Shown here: positions 24,175-32,689 of the stretch, piece by piece
Layout: the number at the start of each line of letters is the position of its first letter
How positions within the stretch are numbered: the stretch's first letter is position 1
Assembly (NCBI GenBank): GCA_018819515.1
Contig: JAHJPX010000007.1
Location: forward strand, 372,001 to 436,000
Source of the DNA: Gammaproteobacteria bacterium
GTDB lineage: Bacteria; Pseudomonadota; Gammaproteobacteria; Burkholderiales; Rhodocyclaceae
Direction of reading: 5' to 3'
DNA length: 64,000 nucleotides
The notes under the pieces: generated by a model
The model's database searches: none
Told to the model about the DNA's origin: nothing
What the model saw: the letters and a program-made list of their open reading frames with translations, nothing else
Translations under genes and position numbers: made by a program

Positions 24175-24180
24175 TATAAT
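24175..24180 (+). promoter_or_regulatory. -10 element before ribE
   Basis: A perfect TATAAT 32 bases before the ribE start. No clear -35 at 17-base spacing. The 63-base dsbD-ribE gap is too short for an FMN riboswitch, and none is seen. Confidence 0.5.
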
Positions 24181-24212
24181 GCGGCCTTCCCACTCTCAGG
24201 CATATCCCGAGC

Positions 24213-24809
24213 ATGTTTACCGGCATCGTCGCCACCACCGGCAGAATCACGCATTTGCAGACCCTCGAAAAAGGCTTGCGCCTGACGGTCGAGGCGCCCG
24301 GCCTTGACCTCGCCGACGTCGCCGTCGGCGATTCGATCGCGCACGGCGGCGTTTGCCTGACCGTGATCGAGAAGGGCGGCGCCAGCTACAAGGTCGATGT
24401 TTCCCGCGAGACTCTGGATTGCACCGTCGGCCTCGACGCGCCGGGCGAAGTCAATCTCGAAAAGGCCATGCGCCTGTCCGACTTCATCGGCGGCCATCTG
24501 GTTTCCGGCCATGTCGACGGCGTCGGCGAGGTGCTGAAGTTCGACAGGATCGGCGAGTCGCACGAGCTTGTCATCCGCGCCCCGCAGGACCTGGCGAAGT
24601 ACATCGCCCGCAAGGGATCGATCACCGTCGACGGCGTATCGCTGACCACCAACCGCGTGAGCGGCGCCGAGTTTTCGATAAATTTGATTCCGCACACGGT
24701 CGAGGTCACGACGCTGAAGCGCTGCCGGCCGGGCGCCAGGGTCAATCTCGAAGTCGATCTGATCGCCCGATACGTCGAACGGATGATGAATCCCGAGACA
24801 CCGGCGTAA
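24213..24809 (+). CDS. ribE: Riboflavin synthase, alpha chain
   Basis: Dismutates two 6,7-dimethyl-8-ribityllumazine molecules to riboflavin. The 198 residues contain two lumazine-binding barrels; the N-terminal MFTGIVATTGRI and the internal SDFIGGHLVSGHVDGVGEV are diagnostic. The second barrel shows SITVDGVSLTTNRV. It begins a riboflavin gene run with ribB and ribH. Preceded by a TATAAT element at 24175. Confidence 0.97.
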   Translation: MFTGIVATTGRITHLQTLEKGLRLTVEAPGLDLADVAVGDSIAHGGVCLTVIEKGGASYKVDVSRETLDCTVGLDAPGEVNLEKAMRLSDFIGGHLVSGHVDGVGEVLKFDRIGESHELVIRAPQDLAKYIARKGSITVDGVSLTTNRVSGAEFSINLIPHTVEVTTLKRCRPGARVNLEVDLIARYVERMMNPETPA

Positions 24810-24839
24810 AATCGGCGCCCCATCCGAGAAAGCACCCCC

Positions 24840-25937
24840 ATGAGCATCAACCCCATCCAGGACATCGTCGCCGACATGCGCGCCGGCAAAATGGTCATCC
24901 TCGTCGACGAGGAGGATCGCGAGAACGAAGGCGACCTGGTTCTCGCCGCCGAGCACGTAACGCCCGAGGCGATCAATTTCATGGTCACGCACGCCCGCGG
25001 GCTGGTCTGCCTGACGCTGACCGAGGACCGCTGCCGGCAACTCGGCCTCTGGCAGATGGCGCGCGACAACAAGAGCCCGCACAGCACCGCCTTCACCGTT
25101 TCGATCGAGGCCGCCGAAGGCGTCACTACCGGCATCTCCGCCCACGACCGGGCGCGCACCGTGCGCGTGGCCGTGGCGGCCGATGCGAAGCCGGAGGACG
25201 TCGTCCAGCCCGGCCATGTGTTCCCGATCATGGCGCGTTCGGGCGGCGTGCTGGTGCGCGCCGGCCATACAGAAGCTGGCTGCGACCTGGCGCAAATGGC
25301 CGGCCTGGCGCCGGCGTCGGTGATCTGCGAGATCATGAACGAAGACGGCTCGATGGCGCGTCTGCCGCAACTGGTCGAGTTCGCCGCCCGGCATCAGTTG
25401 AAGATCGGCACCATCAGCGATCTGATCCACTACCGTTCGGAAAACGAAACGCTGGTGGAATGCGTCGCCGATCGCGAAGTTTCGTGCGCCCACGGCGCTT
25501 TTCGTCTGCGCGCCTTCGCCGATCGAACCAGCGGCGAAGTTCACCTGGCGCTTTCCAAGGGCGAGATCGTCACCGATCAGGAAACCTTGGTCCGCGTGCA
25601 TGAGCCGATCTCGGTACTCGACTTCCTCGATTGCGCCAGCCATCGTCACAGCTTCAGCGTCGATCAGGCGATGCGGGCGATCGGTCGCAACGGCAAGGGG
25701 GTCATCGTCCTGCTCCATCGCAAGGAGGCAGCCGGCGATCTGCTGGCGGAACTGCGTGGCGAGAGCGGAAACCAGGCGGCGAAGTGGGATCCGCGCATGT
25801 ACGGCATCGGCGCGCAAATCCTGCGCGAACTGGGCGTCGGGAAAATGCGCCTGCTCGCCAGCCCGCGCAAAATGCCCAGCATGGCCGGCTTCGGGCTCGA
25901 AGTCTGCGGTTATCTGACTCCCGAGGAGGCGGCATGA
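24840..25937 (+). CDS. ribB: 3,4-dihydroxy-2-butanone-4-phosphate synthase with degenerate GTP cyclohydrolase II-like domain
   Basis: Residues 1-200 form the RibB domain that makes the four-carbon riboflavin precursor from ribulose 5-phosphate; DEEDRENEGDLVLAAE, THARGLVCLTL and RAGHTEAGCDLA are catalytic motifs. Residues 205-365 align to GTP cyclohydrolase II, but the zinc site (C-x10-C-x-C after VRVH) is missing: VRVHEPISVLDFLDCASHRH replaces it. This is the RibBX type of hybrid, where the second domain is not a working cyclohydrolase, so a separate ribA must lie elsewhere. No ribA is in the window. Confidence 0.94.
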   Translation: MSINPIQDIVADMRAGKMVILVDEEDRENEGDLVLAAEHVTPEAINFMVTHARGLVCLTLTEDRCRQLGLWQMARDNKSPHSTAFTVSIEAAEGVTTGISAHDRARTVRVAVAADAKPEDVVQPGHVFPIMARSGGVLVRAGHTEAGCDLAQMAGLAPASVICEIMNEDGSMARLPQLVEFAARHQLKIGTISDLIHYRSENETLVECVADREVSCAHGAFRLRAFADRTSGEVHLALSKGEIVTDQETLVRVHEPISVLDFLDCASHRHSFSVDQAMRAIGRNGKGVIVLLHRKEAAGDLLAELRGESGNQAAKWDPRMYGIGAQILRELGVGKMRLLASPRKMPSMAGFGLEVCGYLTPEEAA

Positions 25938-26053
25938 ATAGCGGAGGGGGACCCGCGAGCAAGGCGAGCGGGGGCGTAGCGGCCATTCGTGCCGCCAGCT
26001 GCCGACGCAAAGGCGGTCGGAGTTTCGACATGTTCAAGGAGGCAGCGGCATGA
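25934..26053 (+). CDS. Small ORF or repeat-derived insert between ribB and ribH
   Basis: A 39-codon ORF whose ATG overlaps the ribB stop by 4 bases, and whose stop overlaps the ribH start (GGCATGAGC). The product (MNSGGGPASKASGGVAAIRA onward) has no recognisable family. Its DNA contains CCCGCGAGC-AAG-GCGAGCGGG, a palindrome reminiscent of the tail of the long dispersed element. It is likely a translated spacer rather than a functional protein. Confidence 0.35.
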   Translation: MNSGGGPASKASGGVAAIRAASCRRKGGRSFDMFKEAAA

Positions 26054-26553
26054 GCTTTAAACCGAATCCTCCTGGCACACCGGCCGCAACCGGCAAGTGC
26101 GGCGACATTCGCGAAATCGAGCCGAACCTGGCTGGCGTCGGACTGCGAGTCGGCATCGTGATGGCGCGCTTCAACAAGGATATCGGCGAGGGCCTGCTCT
26201 CCGGCTGCTGCCATGAGTTGCGCCGGCTCGGCGTCGCGGAGACGACGCTGGCCACGGTGCCGGGCGCGCTGGAAATTCCGCTGACACTGCAAACCATGGC
26301 GAAAAGCGGCAAATTCGACGCGCTGGTGGCGCTGGGCTGCGTGATCCGCGGCGAGACCTACCACTTCGAAATCGTCGCCAACGAATCCGCGCGCGGCGTG
26401 AGCGAAGTACAACTGGCGACGGGAATTCCGGTCGCCAATGCAGTGCTGACCACGGAAAACGACGAACAGGCGGAAGTGCGCATGCACCAGAAAGGCGTGG
26501 AGGCAGCGCAATGCGCGGTCGAGATGGCCAATCTGCTGAAGGCCGTCAAGTGA
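26050..26553 (+). CDS. ribH: 6,7-dimethyl-8-ribityllumazine synthase
   Basis: Condenses the RibB product with 5-amino-6-ribitylaminouracil. The 167 residues include the substrate loop GIVMARFNKDIGEGLL, the TVPGALEIPL motif and ALGCVIRGETYHFEIVANES with the catalytic His. TTENDEQAEVRM is the conserved C-terminal turn. The N-terminus is about ten residues longer than usual. The stop overlaps the nusB GTG start. Confidence 0.97.
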   Translation: MSFKPNPPGTPAATGKCGDIREIEPNLAGVGLRVGIVMARFNKDIGEGLLSGCCHELRRLGVAETTLATVPGALEIPLTLQTMAKSGKFDALVALGCVIRGETYHFEIVANESARGVSEVQLATGIPVANAVLTTENDEQAEVRMHQKGVEAAQCAVEMANLLKAVK

Positions 26554-26990
26554 GCCGTTCGCCGCGGCACCGCGCCCGCGAGTTCGTGATCCAGGGGCTC
26601 TATCAGCATCAGCTCGGCGGCAACGACATGGCGGCGATTCGCGCGCACGCCGAATCGGTCGCCGGCTTCGACAAGGCCGACACGAAGCTGTACGCGACCT
26701 TGCTCGAAGAAACGCTGGCCCATGTCCCGGAGCTGCGCGATGCGATCGCGCCGCATGTCGATCGGGCCTGGGAAGAGGTATCGCCGATCGAGCGCAGCAT
26801 TCTCCTGCTCGGCGCCTGCGAATTGCGCTTTCATTCGGAGACGCCGTACCGCGTCGTCATCAACGAAGCCATCGAGCTGGCCAAGACCTACGGCGGCACC
26901 GACGGCCACAAATTCGTCAACGGCGTGCTCGACAAATTGGCGCCGATGCTGCGGCCGGACGAAGCCAGGCCGGCCGGGCACCAACCGTAG
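26550..26990 (+). CDS. nusB: Transcription antitermination factor NusB
   Basis: RNA-binding factor of the rRNA antitermination complex. The 146-residue all-helical protein starts at a GTG (26550) that overlaps the ribH stop. SPRHRAREFVIQGLYQHQL is the basic N-terminal helix that contacts boxA RNA; ERSILLLGACELRF and VVINEAIELAKTYGG followed by DGHKFVNGVLD are family motifs. The ribH-nusB-thiL order is common in proteobacteria. Confidence 0.96.
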   Translation: MSRSPRHRAREFVIQGLYQHQLGGNDMAAIRAHAESVAGFDKADTKLYATLLEETLAHVPELRDAIAPHVDRAWEEVSPIERSILLLGACELRFHSETPYRVVINEAIELAKTYGGTDGHKFVNGVLDKLAPMLRPDEARPAGHQP

Positions 26991-26995
26991 CGGCG

Positions 26996-27943
26996 ATGCC
27001 GTCCGAGTTCGCGCTGATCGACCGCTACTTCCGCCGTCGGACGCGCCACACGGTGCTCGGCGTCGGCGACGATGGCGCCATCGTCCGCCCCTCGGCCGGC
27101 ATGGAACTGGTCGTATCCACTGACATGCTGGTCTCGGGAACTCATTTCCTGCCCGATGCCGATCCGGAGGATCTCGGCTGGAAGACCTTGGCCGTCAATG
27201 TTTCGGACATGGCGGCGATGGGCGCGCAGCCGCGTTGGGTGGTACTGGCGGCGGCGCTGCCCGCGGCGACCGAGAGCTGGATCGAGAAGTTTTCGCGCGG
27301 CTTCTTCGCCTGCGCGGACCAATTCGGCATCGACGTCATCGGTGGCGATACGACCAAAGGACCTCGCAACTTCTGCGTGACGATTTTTGGCGAGGTGCCG
27401 CCGGGTCAGGCATTGCTGCGTTCCGGCGCACAGGCCGGCGACGATGTCTGGGTCTCGGGTCATGTCGGCCGGGCCGCGCTCGGGCTGGCGCATTTGCAGA
27501 GCCGGATCGTGCTCGAAGAGCCGGACCGCAGCGAATGCCTCGCCGCCTTGCATCGCCCGCAACCGCGCGTGGCGCTTGGGCTGGCGCTGCGCGGGCTGGC
27601 AACGGCGGCGATCGACGTGTCCGACGGGCTGCTCGCCGACCTTGGCCACATCCTCGACGAATCGCACGTCAGCGCCCATCTGGACATTCCCGGACTGCCG
27701 CCGACCGGCATCGAACGCGAATGCCGGCTCTCCGGCGGCGACGACTACGAACTGGCGTTCACGGCACCCGCAGCCTTGCGCGGTGAAGTGGAGGCACTCG
27801 TCGAACGGCTCGGGTTGGCGCTCACCCGTATCGGCAGCATCACGAGTGGCGTATCGCCACGGCTGACTTTTCCCGATGCCGACGGCAACCCCGTCGAGAT
27901 CCATCCCTCGGGCTACGACCATTTCGGTTCCGGTGCGAACTGA
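26996..27943 (+). CDS. thiL: Thiamine-monophosphate kinase, with in-frame repeat
   Basis: Phosphorylates thiamine monophosphate to the active diphosphate. The 315-residue protein has the AIR synthase-like fold: GVGDDGAIVRPS, STDMLVSGTHF, NVSDMAAMGAQPRWVVLAAALP, and IDVSDGLLADLGH are the ATP and Mg motifs; CRLSGGDDYELAFTAP is the second Asp motif. Residues 285-292 (GVSPRLTF) near the C-terminus are encoded by the dispersed element, after the last conserved strand (LTRIGSI) and before a normal ending (GYDHF). Confidence 0.96.
   Translation: MPSEFALIDRYFRRRTRHTVLGVGDDGAIVRPSAGMELVVSTDMLVSGTHFLPDADPEDLGWKTLAVNVSDMAAMGAQPRWVVLAAALPAATESWIEKFSRGFFACADQFGIDVIGGDTTKGPRNFCVTIFGEVPPGQALLRSGAQAGDDVWVSGHVGRAALGLAHLQSRIVLEEPDRSECLAALHRPQPRVALGLALRGLATAAIDVSDGLLADLGHILDESHVSAHLDIPGLPPTGIERECRLSGGDDYELAFTAPAALRGEVEALVERLGLALTRIGSITSGVSPRLTFPDADGNPVEIHPSGYDHFGSGAN
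27848..27871 (-). repeat. Dispersed palindromic element inside thiL
   Basis: GGCGTATCGCC followed by ACGGCTGACTTTT, in frame as GVSPRLTF near the C-terminus. Confidence 0.92.
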
Positions 27944-27986
27944 AGGTCATCCTCCACCGGCGTCGTGTTTTGGGTAGTGTACGGAA

Positions 27987-28490
27987 ATGGCCAAGGCCCC
28001 CGCGCCCCCCTTCAAATTCCTGCTGCAACATCCCGCCCACGTTATTGCCTGCGGCTTCGGTAGCGGTCTGTCGCCCTTCGCGCCCGGCACGGCCGGCACC
28101 TTGTTCGCCTGGCTTTCCTACCCGCTCTTGCGCCACTATTTCGTCGATGACATCTGGTTCGGCGGCTTTCTGGTGCTGATGTTCGCGCTGGGTATTCCTG
28201 CCTGCCATCTCACTGGACACAAACTGGGCGTCGCCGACCATGGCTCCATCGTTTGGGACGAGATCGTGCCGTTCTGGGCGGTCCTGATGCTGGCACCGCC
28301 GACCGGCATGTGGCAGTTGACGGCCTTTCTCTGGTTCCGGTTCTACGATATCGTGAAGCCACCGCCGGCGCATTACTTCGACAACGAGGTCAAGAACGGT
28401 TTCGGTGTGATGATGGACGATCTGGTCGCTGCCGGCTACACGGTGCTGACGCTCGCCCTGTTCAAGTCCCTTCTGGAGCGCTTCCTGTAA
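27987..28490 (+). CDS. pgpA: Phosphatidylglycerophosphatase A
   Basis: Membrane phosphatase of phosphatidylglycerol synthesis. The 167 residues carry the PgpA signatures SGLSPFAPGTAGTLFAW, IVWDEIVPFW and WFRFYDIVKPPPA, followed by FDNEVKNGFGVMMDDLVAAGY. Several short hydrophobic segments span the inner membrane. It follows thiL after 43 bases and its stop shares one base with the next ATG. Confidence 0.96.
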   Translation: MAKAPAPPFKFLLQHPAHVIACGFGSGLSPFAPGTAGTLFAWLSYPLLRHYFVDDIWFGGFLVLMFALGIPACHLTGHKLGVADHGSIVWDEIVPFWAVLMLAPPTGMWQLTAFLWFRFYDIVKPPPAHYFDNEVKNGFGVMMDDLVAAGYTVLTLALFKSLLERFL

Positions 28491-28975
28491 TGGATACCCA
28501 ATTCGACGAACTATCCCGGAAGATCGGCGCTGCATTGAAGCAGCAGTCCCTGACACTCGCCACCGCCGAATCCTGTACCGGCGGCTGGGTTGCGCAAGTC
28601 GTGACGCTCACCTCCGGCAGTTCGGCCTGGTTCGATCGCGGCTTCATCACCTATTCGAACGACGCTAAAGTGGAAATGCTCGGGGTGAGCCCGGAATGCA
28701 TCACCGACTACGGTGCAGTCAGCGAGGAAACGGCGGCGGAAATGGCGGCGGGAGCACTGGTAAACTCCAACGCCATGTTTTCATTGGCTGTTTCCGGTGT
28801 TGCCGGGCCTACGGGTGGCTCACCGGATAAGCCAGTGGGCACCGTATGCTTCGCCTGGTGCAAGCTGGGTGAAGAGCCGCAAACCGAACGCCATCATTTC
28901 GATGGCGACCGCGAATCCGTCCGCCGCCAGGCGGTGATTCATGCGCTTGAAGGCCTGCTCGCGCGAGTGAAATAG
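28490..28975 (+). CDS. pncC: Nicotinamide-nucleotide amidase, CinA C-terminal domain protein
   Basis: Deamidates nicotinamide mononucleotide to nicotinate mononucleotide in NAD salvage. The 161-residue product is the stand-alone CinA C-terminal domain: TLATAESCTGGWVAQVVT with the catalytic Ser, FITYSNDAKVEMLGV, YGAVSEETAAEMAAGAL and AVSGVAGPTGGSPDKPVGTV. The ATG at 28490 overlaps the pgpA stop. The gene precedes recA as in many proteobacteria. Confidence 0.95.
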   Translation: MDTQFDELSRKIGAALKQQSLTLATAESCTGGWVAQVVTLTSGSSAWFDRGFITYSNDAKVEMLGVSPECITDYGAVSEETAAEMAAGALVNSNAMFSLAVSGVAGPTGGSPDKPVGTVCFAWCKLGEEPQTERHHFDGDRESVRRQAVIHALEGLLARVK

Positions 28976-29023
28976 GCGGCGCAAAAACTGTGCCATAATC
29001 CTTTCGGCTTCGGAGAATCACAC

Positions 29024-30043
29024 ATGGACGAGAACAAGACCAAGGCGCTGCAGGCGGCGCTGGCACAGATCGAAAAGCAGTTCGGCAAGGGCTCCATCAT
29101 GAAGATGGGCGAAGGCCTCGCCACCGACGACATTCAAACCGTTTCCACCGGTTCGCTCGGGCTTGATATCGCGCTCGGCATCGGCGGCCTGCCCCGTGGC
29201 CGCGTAGTGGAAGTATATGGGCCGGAATCTTCGGGCAAGACGACGCTGTGCCTCCATGTCGTCGCCGAAGTCCAGAAGGCCGGCGGCACCGCCGCCTATA
29301 TCGACGCGGAAAACGCCCTCGACCCGGGTTATGCCGCCAAGCTGGGCGTCAATGTTCCGGATCTGCTGATTTCCCAACCCGATACCGGCGAACAGGGGCT
29401 CGAAATCACCGACATGCTGGTGCGCTCCGGCGGTGTTGATCTGATCGTGATCGATTCGGTAGCGGCACTGACGCCCAAGGCCGAAATCGAGGGCGAAATG
29501 GGCGACCAGTTGCCCGGCCTTCAAGCGCGCCTGATGTCGCAAGCCCTGCGCAAACTGACCAGCAACATCAAGCGCACCAACACACTGGTGATCTTCATCA
29601 ACCAGATCCGCATGAAGATCGGCGTCATGTTCGGCAACCCGGAAACGACTACCGGCGGCAACGCCCTCAAGTTCTACGCTTCGGTGCGCATGGACATCCG
29701 TCGCACCGGCGCCATCAAGAAGGGCGACGAGGTCATCGGCAACGAAACCAAGGTCAAGGTCGTCAAGAACAAGGTAGCCCCACCGTTCCGCGAAGCGCGC
29801 TTCGACATCCTTTACGGGGAGGGCATTTCCCGCGAAGGCGAGATCATCGAACTCGGCGTCGAGCACAAGTTCGTCGACAAGTCGGGTGCCTGGTATGCCT
29901 ACAACGGCGAAAAGATCGGCCAGGGCAAGGACAACGCCCGCGAATTCCTGCGGGAACATGCGGACATTGCGGCGGAAATCGAAAACAAGGTGCGTGCCGC
30001 GGTGGGAGTCGCCGCCATCGACACCGCCGCTGGCGCCGAGTGA
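29024..30043 (+). CDS. recA: Recombinase RecA
   Basis: ATP-dependent strand-exchange protein and SOS co-protease. The 339 residues include Walker A GPESSGKT (66-73), Walker B LIVIDSVAAL, and the conserved DNA-binding loops around GDQLPGLQARLMSQ and NPETTTGGNALKFYASVR. A CATAAT -10 element lies near 28993. The 48-base upstream gap holds ACTGT but no complete LexA operator of the E. coli type. recX follows with a 4-base overlap. Confidence 0.98.
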   Translation: MDENKTKALQAALAQIEKQFGKGSIMKMGEGLATDDIQTVSTGSLGLDIALGIGGLPRGRVVEVYGPESSGKTTLCLHVVAEVQKAGGTAAYIDAENALDPGYAAKLGVNVPDLLISQPDTGEQGLEITDMLVRSGGVDLIVIDSVAALTPKAEIEGEMGDQLPGLQARLMSQALRKLTSNIKRTNTLVIFINQIRMKIGVMFGNPETTTGGNALKFYASVRMDIRRTGAIKKGDEVIGNETKVKVVKNKVAPPFREARFDILYGEGISREGEIIELGVEHKFVDKSGAWYAYNGEKIGQGKDNAREFLREHADIAAEIENKVRAAVGVAAIDTAAGAE

Positions 30044-30477
30044 ATGAACTGAGGCGGCGAGCACTTCGATTGCTGGCGCGACGGGAACACAGCCGCGCCG
30101 AATTGAACCGCAAGCTGGCCGCCCACGGCACAGACGAAGAAATCGGCAACGTGATCAATCAACTGGAAAGCGAGGGCTTGCTCTCGGATGTTCGTGCCGC
30201 TGGCGCCTACGTGCGAGCCCACGCTAGCCGATTCGGCACCACGCGACTACGTCAGGATCTTCGCGCCCGCGGTCTCGATCCGGCACTGGCCGGCGCCGAC
30301 ATGGCCGAGCTTGACAGCGAACTGGATCGCGCCCGAGTGGTCTGGGCCAAGAAATTCCCGGCCCCCCCATGCGATACCCGCGAATGGGCGCGCCAGGCCC
30401 GCTTCCTTCAGGGACGCGGCTTCGCGACGGATATCATCCGCAAGTTACTGAAAGATCCGCAAGGCGAACCGGAATGA
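30040..30477 (+). CDS. recX: Regulatory protein RecX
   Basis: Inhibits RecA filament extension. The 145-residue protein consists of three-helix RecX repeats: RRALRLLARREHSRAELNRKL, then LLSDVRAAGAYVRAHASRFG with TTRLRQDLRARGLDPA. The start is a GTG at 30040 overlapping the recA stop (GTGA); the ATG at 30044 is out of frame. The last codon overlaps the lptB ATG. Confidence 0.92.
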   Translation: MNELRRRALRLLARREHSRAELNRKLAAHGTDEEIGNVINQLESEGLLSDVRAAGAYVRAHASRFGTTRLRQDLRARGLDPALAGADMAELDSELDRARVVWAKKFPAPPCDTREWARQARFLQGRGFATDIIRKLLKDPQGEPE

Positions 30478-31217
30478 GCACCTTGTCCGTTTTCAACCTG
30501 CGCAAGCAGTACCGCGCACGTACCGTTGTCAAGGACGTGTCATTTGACGTCAAGGGCGGCGAAGTGGTCGGGCTGCTGGGCCCGAACGGTGCCGGCAAAA
30601 CGACCTGCTTTTACATGATCGTCGGCCTGGTTGCTTCGGACGGCGGCGAAATTCGCCTGCAAAACGGCGACGGAGAGCCGGGCGCCAATCTTACCCACAT
30701 GCCGATCCACAAACGGGCGCGCCTCGGCGTCTCCTACCTGCCGCAGGAAAACTCGGTGTTCCGCAAACTTTCGGTCGCCGACAATGTCCGGGCCGTTCTG
30801 GAACTCCAGGACGGCCTCGACGACGATGCCATCGAGGAACGCCTCGACGATCTGCTGCATGACCTTCGCGTTTCCCATCTGCGTGACAACATGGCGCTGT
30901 CCCTATCCGGCGGCGAGCGGCGGCGCGTCGAAATCGCCCGGGCACTGGCCACCAACCCGCGTTTCATTCTGCTTGACGAGCCGTTTGCCGGCGTCGACCC
31001 GATCGCCGTCATCGACATCCAGAAGATCATCCGCTTTCTGAAAGAGCGCGACATCGGCGTGCTGATAACCGACCACAACGTTCGGGAAACACTCGGCATC
31101 TGCGATCGCGCGACGATCATCAACGCCGGCGAGGTGCTGGCGGCTGGACATCCCGCCGAGATCGTCGATAATGAAAGTGTGCGGAAGGTCTATTTGGGTG
31201 AGCATTTCCGCATGTAG
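30474..31217 (+). CDS. lptB: LPS export ABC transporter ATP-binding protein LptB
   Basis: ATPase of the LptBFG complex that extracts lipopolysaccharide from the inner membrane. The 247 residues have Walker A GPNGAGKTT, signature LSLSGGERRRVEIARALA, Walker B FILLDEPFAGVDPIAV, and H-loop LITDHNVRETL, with the LptB-specific GVSYLPQENSVFRKLSV. It is coupled to recX by a 4-base overlap. The usual partners lptC, lptA and kdsC, which often precede lptB-rpoN, are not here. Confidence 0.96.
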   Translation: MSTLSVFNLRKQYRARTVVKDVSFDVKGGEVVGLLGPNGAGKTTCFYMIVGLVASDGGEIRLQNGDGEPGANLTHMPIHKRARLGVSYLPQENSVFRKLSVADNVRAVLELQDGLDDDAIEERLDDLLHDLRVSHLRDNMALSLSGGERRRVEIARALATNPRFILLDEPFAGVDPIAVIDIQKIIRFLKERDIGVLITDHNVRETLGICDRATIINAGEVLAAGHPAEIVDNESVRKVYLGEHFRM

Positions 31218-31235
31218 TACGGCGTTCGCCGCAAT

Positions 31236-32678
31236 ATGAGACAAAGCCTCCAGCTCAAGCTGTCCCAGCACCTCGCGCTGACGCCGCAATTGCAGCAGTC
31301 GATCCGGCTATTGCAATTGTCGACGCTGGAACTGAATCAGGAAATCGATCAGGCGTTGCAGGACAATCCTTTGCTGGAGCGGGAGGAGGAGGGCGGCGCA
31401 GCCTTTTCGCCGTCGGCCGATACGCAGCCCCAGGTTCAGGAGCGCCCGGTCGATGAGCCGCCACAGCGCGAGACGGACGAACCCGCGGAATTCACTTGGG
31501 GGAACGATCTGCCATCCGGCCAGGGTTCCCGCGACCCTGAAGATGATGACGTCGACGCCGGGGAAATCCAGGCCGCCGCCGTCGGCCTGCGCGAACATCT
31601 CAATAGCCAGTTGGCACTGACACAGCTTAACGAGCGGGAACGCGGCATGGTCGCCATCCTTGTCGAGGCGCTCGACGATGATGGCTATCTGACACAGAGT
31701 CTGGACGAACTCATAGAGGTCGTCGCCGGGGATAGCAACATTGACCGCGAGGAATTGCTCGAAGAGTTCTCGATCGGGCTGCGCCACTTGCAGCATCTCG
31801 ATCCGCCCGGCATCGGCGCCCGCAACCCCAGAGAGTGTCTCGACCTTCAGCTGCAAAACATGCCGCCTTCGCCGACGCGCGATCTCGCCCGGATCATCGT
31901 TTGCGATCACCTCGATCATTTGGCTGCCCGCGACTACACGAAGATCCGGAAGGCGCTCGGGTGTTCCGACGACGAATTGCGCGACGCACAGACACTGATC
32001 AAGTCGCTGAATCCACGGCCGGGTGCCCAGTACTCACCGCTGGATACACGTTACGTCATCCCCGATGTCGTCGTCAGGAAGATGCGCGGCATCTGGAAGG
32101 TCAGCCTGAACGGCGACGCCATGCCTCGCCTCCGGATCAACCGGATGTACGCCGACATTCTGCAAAGCCAGCGCGGCGGACGCGGTAGTTCAGCCGGCAG
32201 TCTGGCGGGGCAGTTGCAGGAAGCTAAATGGCTGATCAAGAACGTCCAACAGAGATTCGACACCATCCAGCGCGTGGCACAGTCGATCGTCGACCGGCAA
32301 CGCGCATTTTTCGATCACGGCGAAGTCGCCATGCGGCCGCTGACCTTGCGTGAAGTCGCCGACGCCGTCAGCCTTCACGAGTCCACGATTTCGCGCGTTA
32401 CGACACAGAAGTACCTAGCCAGCCCGCGCGGCATTTTCGAACTCAAATATTTTTTCGGCAGCCACGTCGCCACCGACACCGGCGGGGCAGCCTCATCCAC
32501 CGCGATCCGAGCGTTGATCAAACAGCTGGTCGGCGCCGAAGACGGCCACAAGCCGTTTTCCGACGCCAGGATCGCGGAAATCCTCGGCGAGCAGGGAATC
32601 GTAGTCGCGCGACGGACCGTCGCCAAGTACCGCGAGTCCCTGAACATCCCGCCGGTCAATCTCAGAAAAGTGCTCTAG
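31236..32678 (+). CDS. rpoN: RNA polymerase sigma-54 factor
   Basis: Sigma-54 for enhancer-dependent promoters. The 480 residues start with the Gln-rich activator-interaction region (MRQSLQLKLSQHLALTPQLQ), have an acidic region II, core-binding and helix-turn-helix segments, and end with the RpoN box ARRTVAKYRESLNIP that reads the -24 element. It lies in the conserved lptB-rpoN-hpf-ptsN-hprK order. Confidence 0.98.
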   Translation: MRQSLQLKLSQHLALTPQLQQSIRLLQLSTLELNQEIDQALQDNPLLEREEEGGAAFSPSADTQPQVQERPVDEPPQRETDEPAEFTWGNDLPSGQGSRDPEDDDVDAGEIQAAAVGLREHLNSQLALTQLNERERGMVAILVEALDDDGYLTQSLDELIEVVAGDSNIDREELLEEFSIGLRHLQHLDPPGIGARNPRECLDLQLQNMPPSPTRDLARIIVCDHLDHLAARDYTKIRKALGCSDDELRDAQTLIKSLNPRPGAQYSPLDTRYVIPDVVVRKMRGIWKVSLNGDAMPRLRINRMYADILQSQRGGRGSSAGSLAGQLQEAKWLIKNVQQRFDTIQRVAQSIVDRQRAFFDHGEVAMRPLTLREVADAVSLHESTISRVTTQKYLASPRGIFELKYFFGSHVATDTGGAASSTAIRALIKQLVGAEDGHKPFSDARIAEILGEQGIVVARRTVAKYRESLNIPPVNLRKVL

Positions 32679-32689
32679 AAGGAGACAAC

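Noticed and set aside
24150..24212. FMN riboswitch before ribE
   Set aside because: The gap is 63 bases and lacks the conserved RFN blocks.
28976..29023. SOS operator in front of recA
   Set aside because: ACTGT is present but there is no matching ACAGT half-site at the correct spacing.
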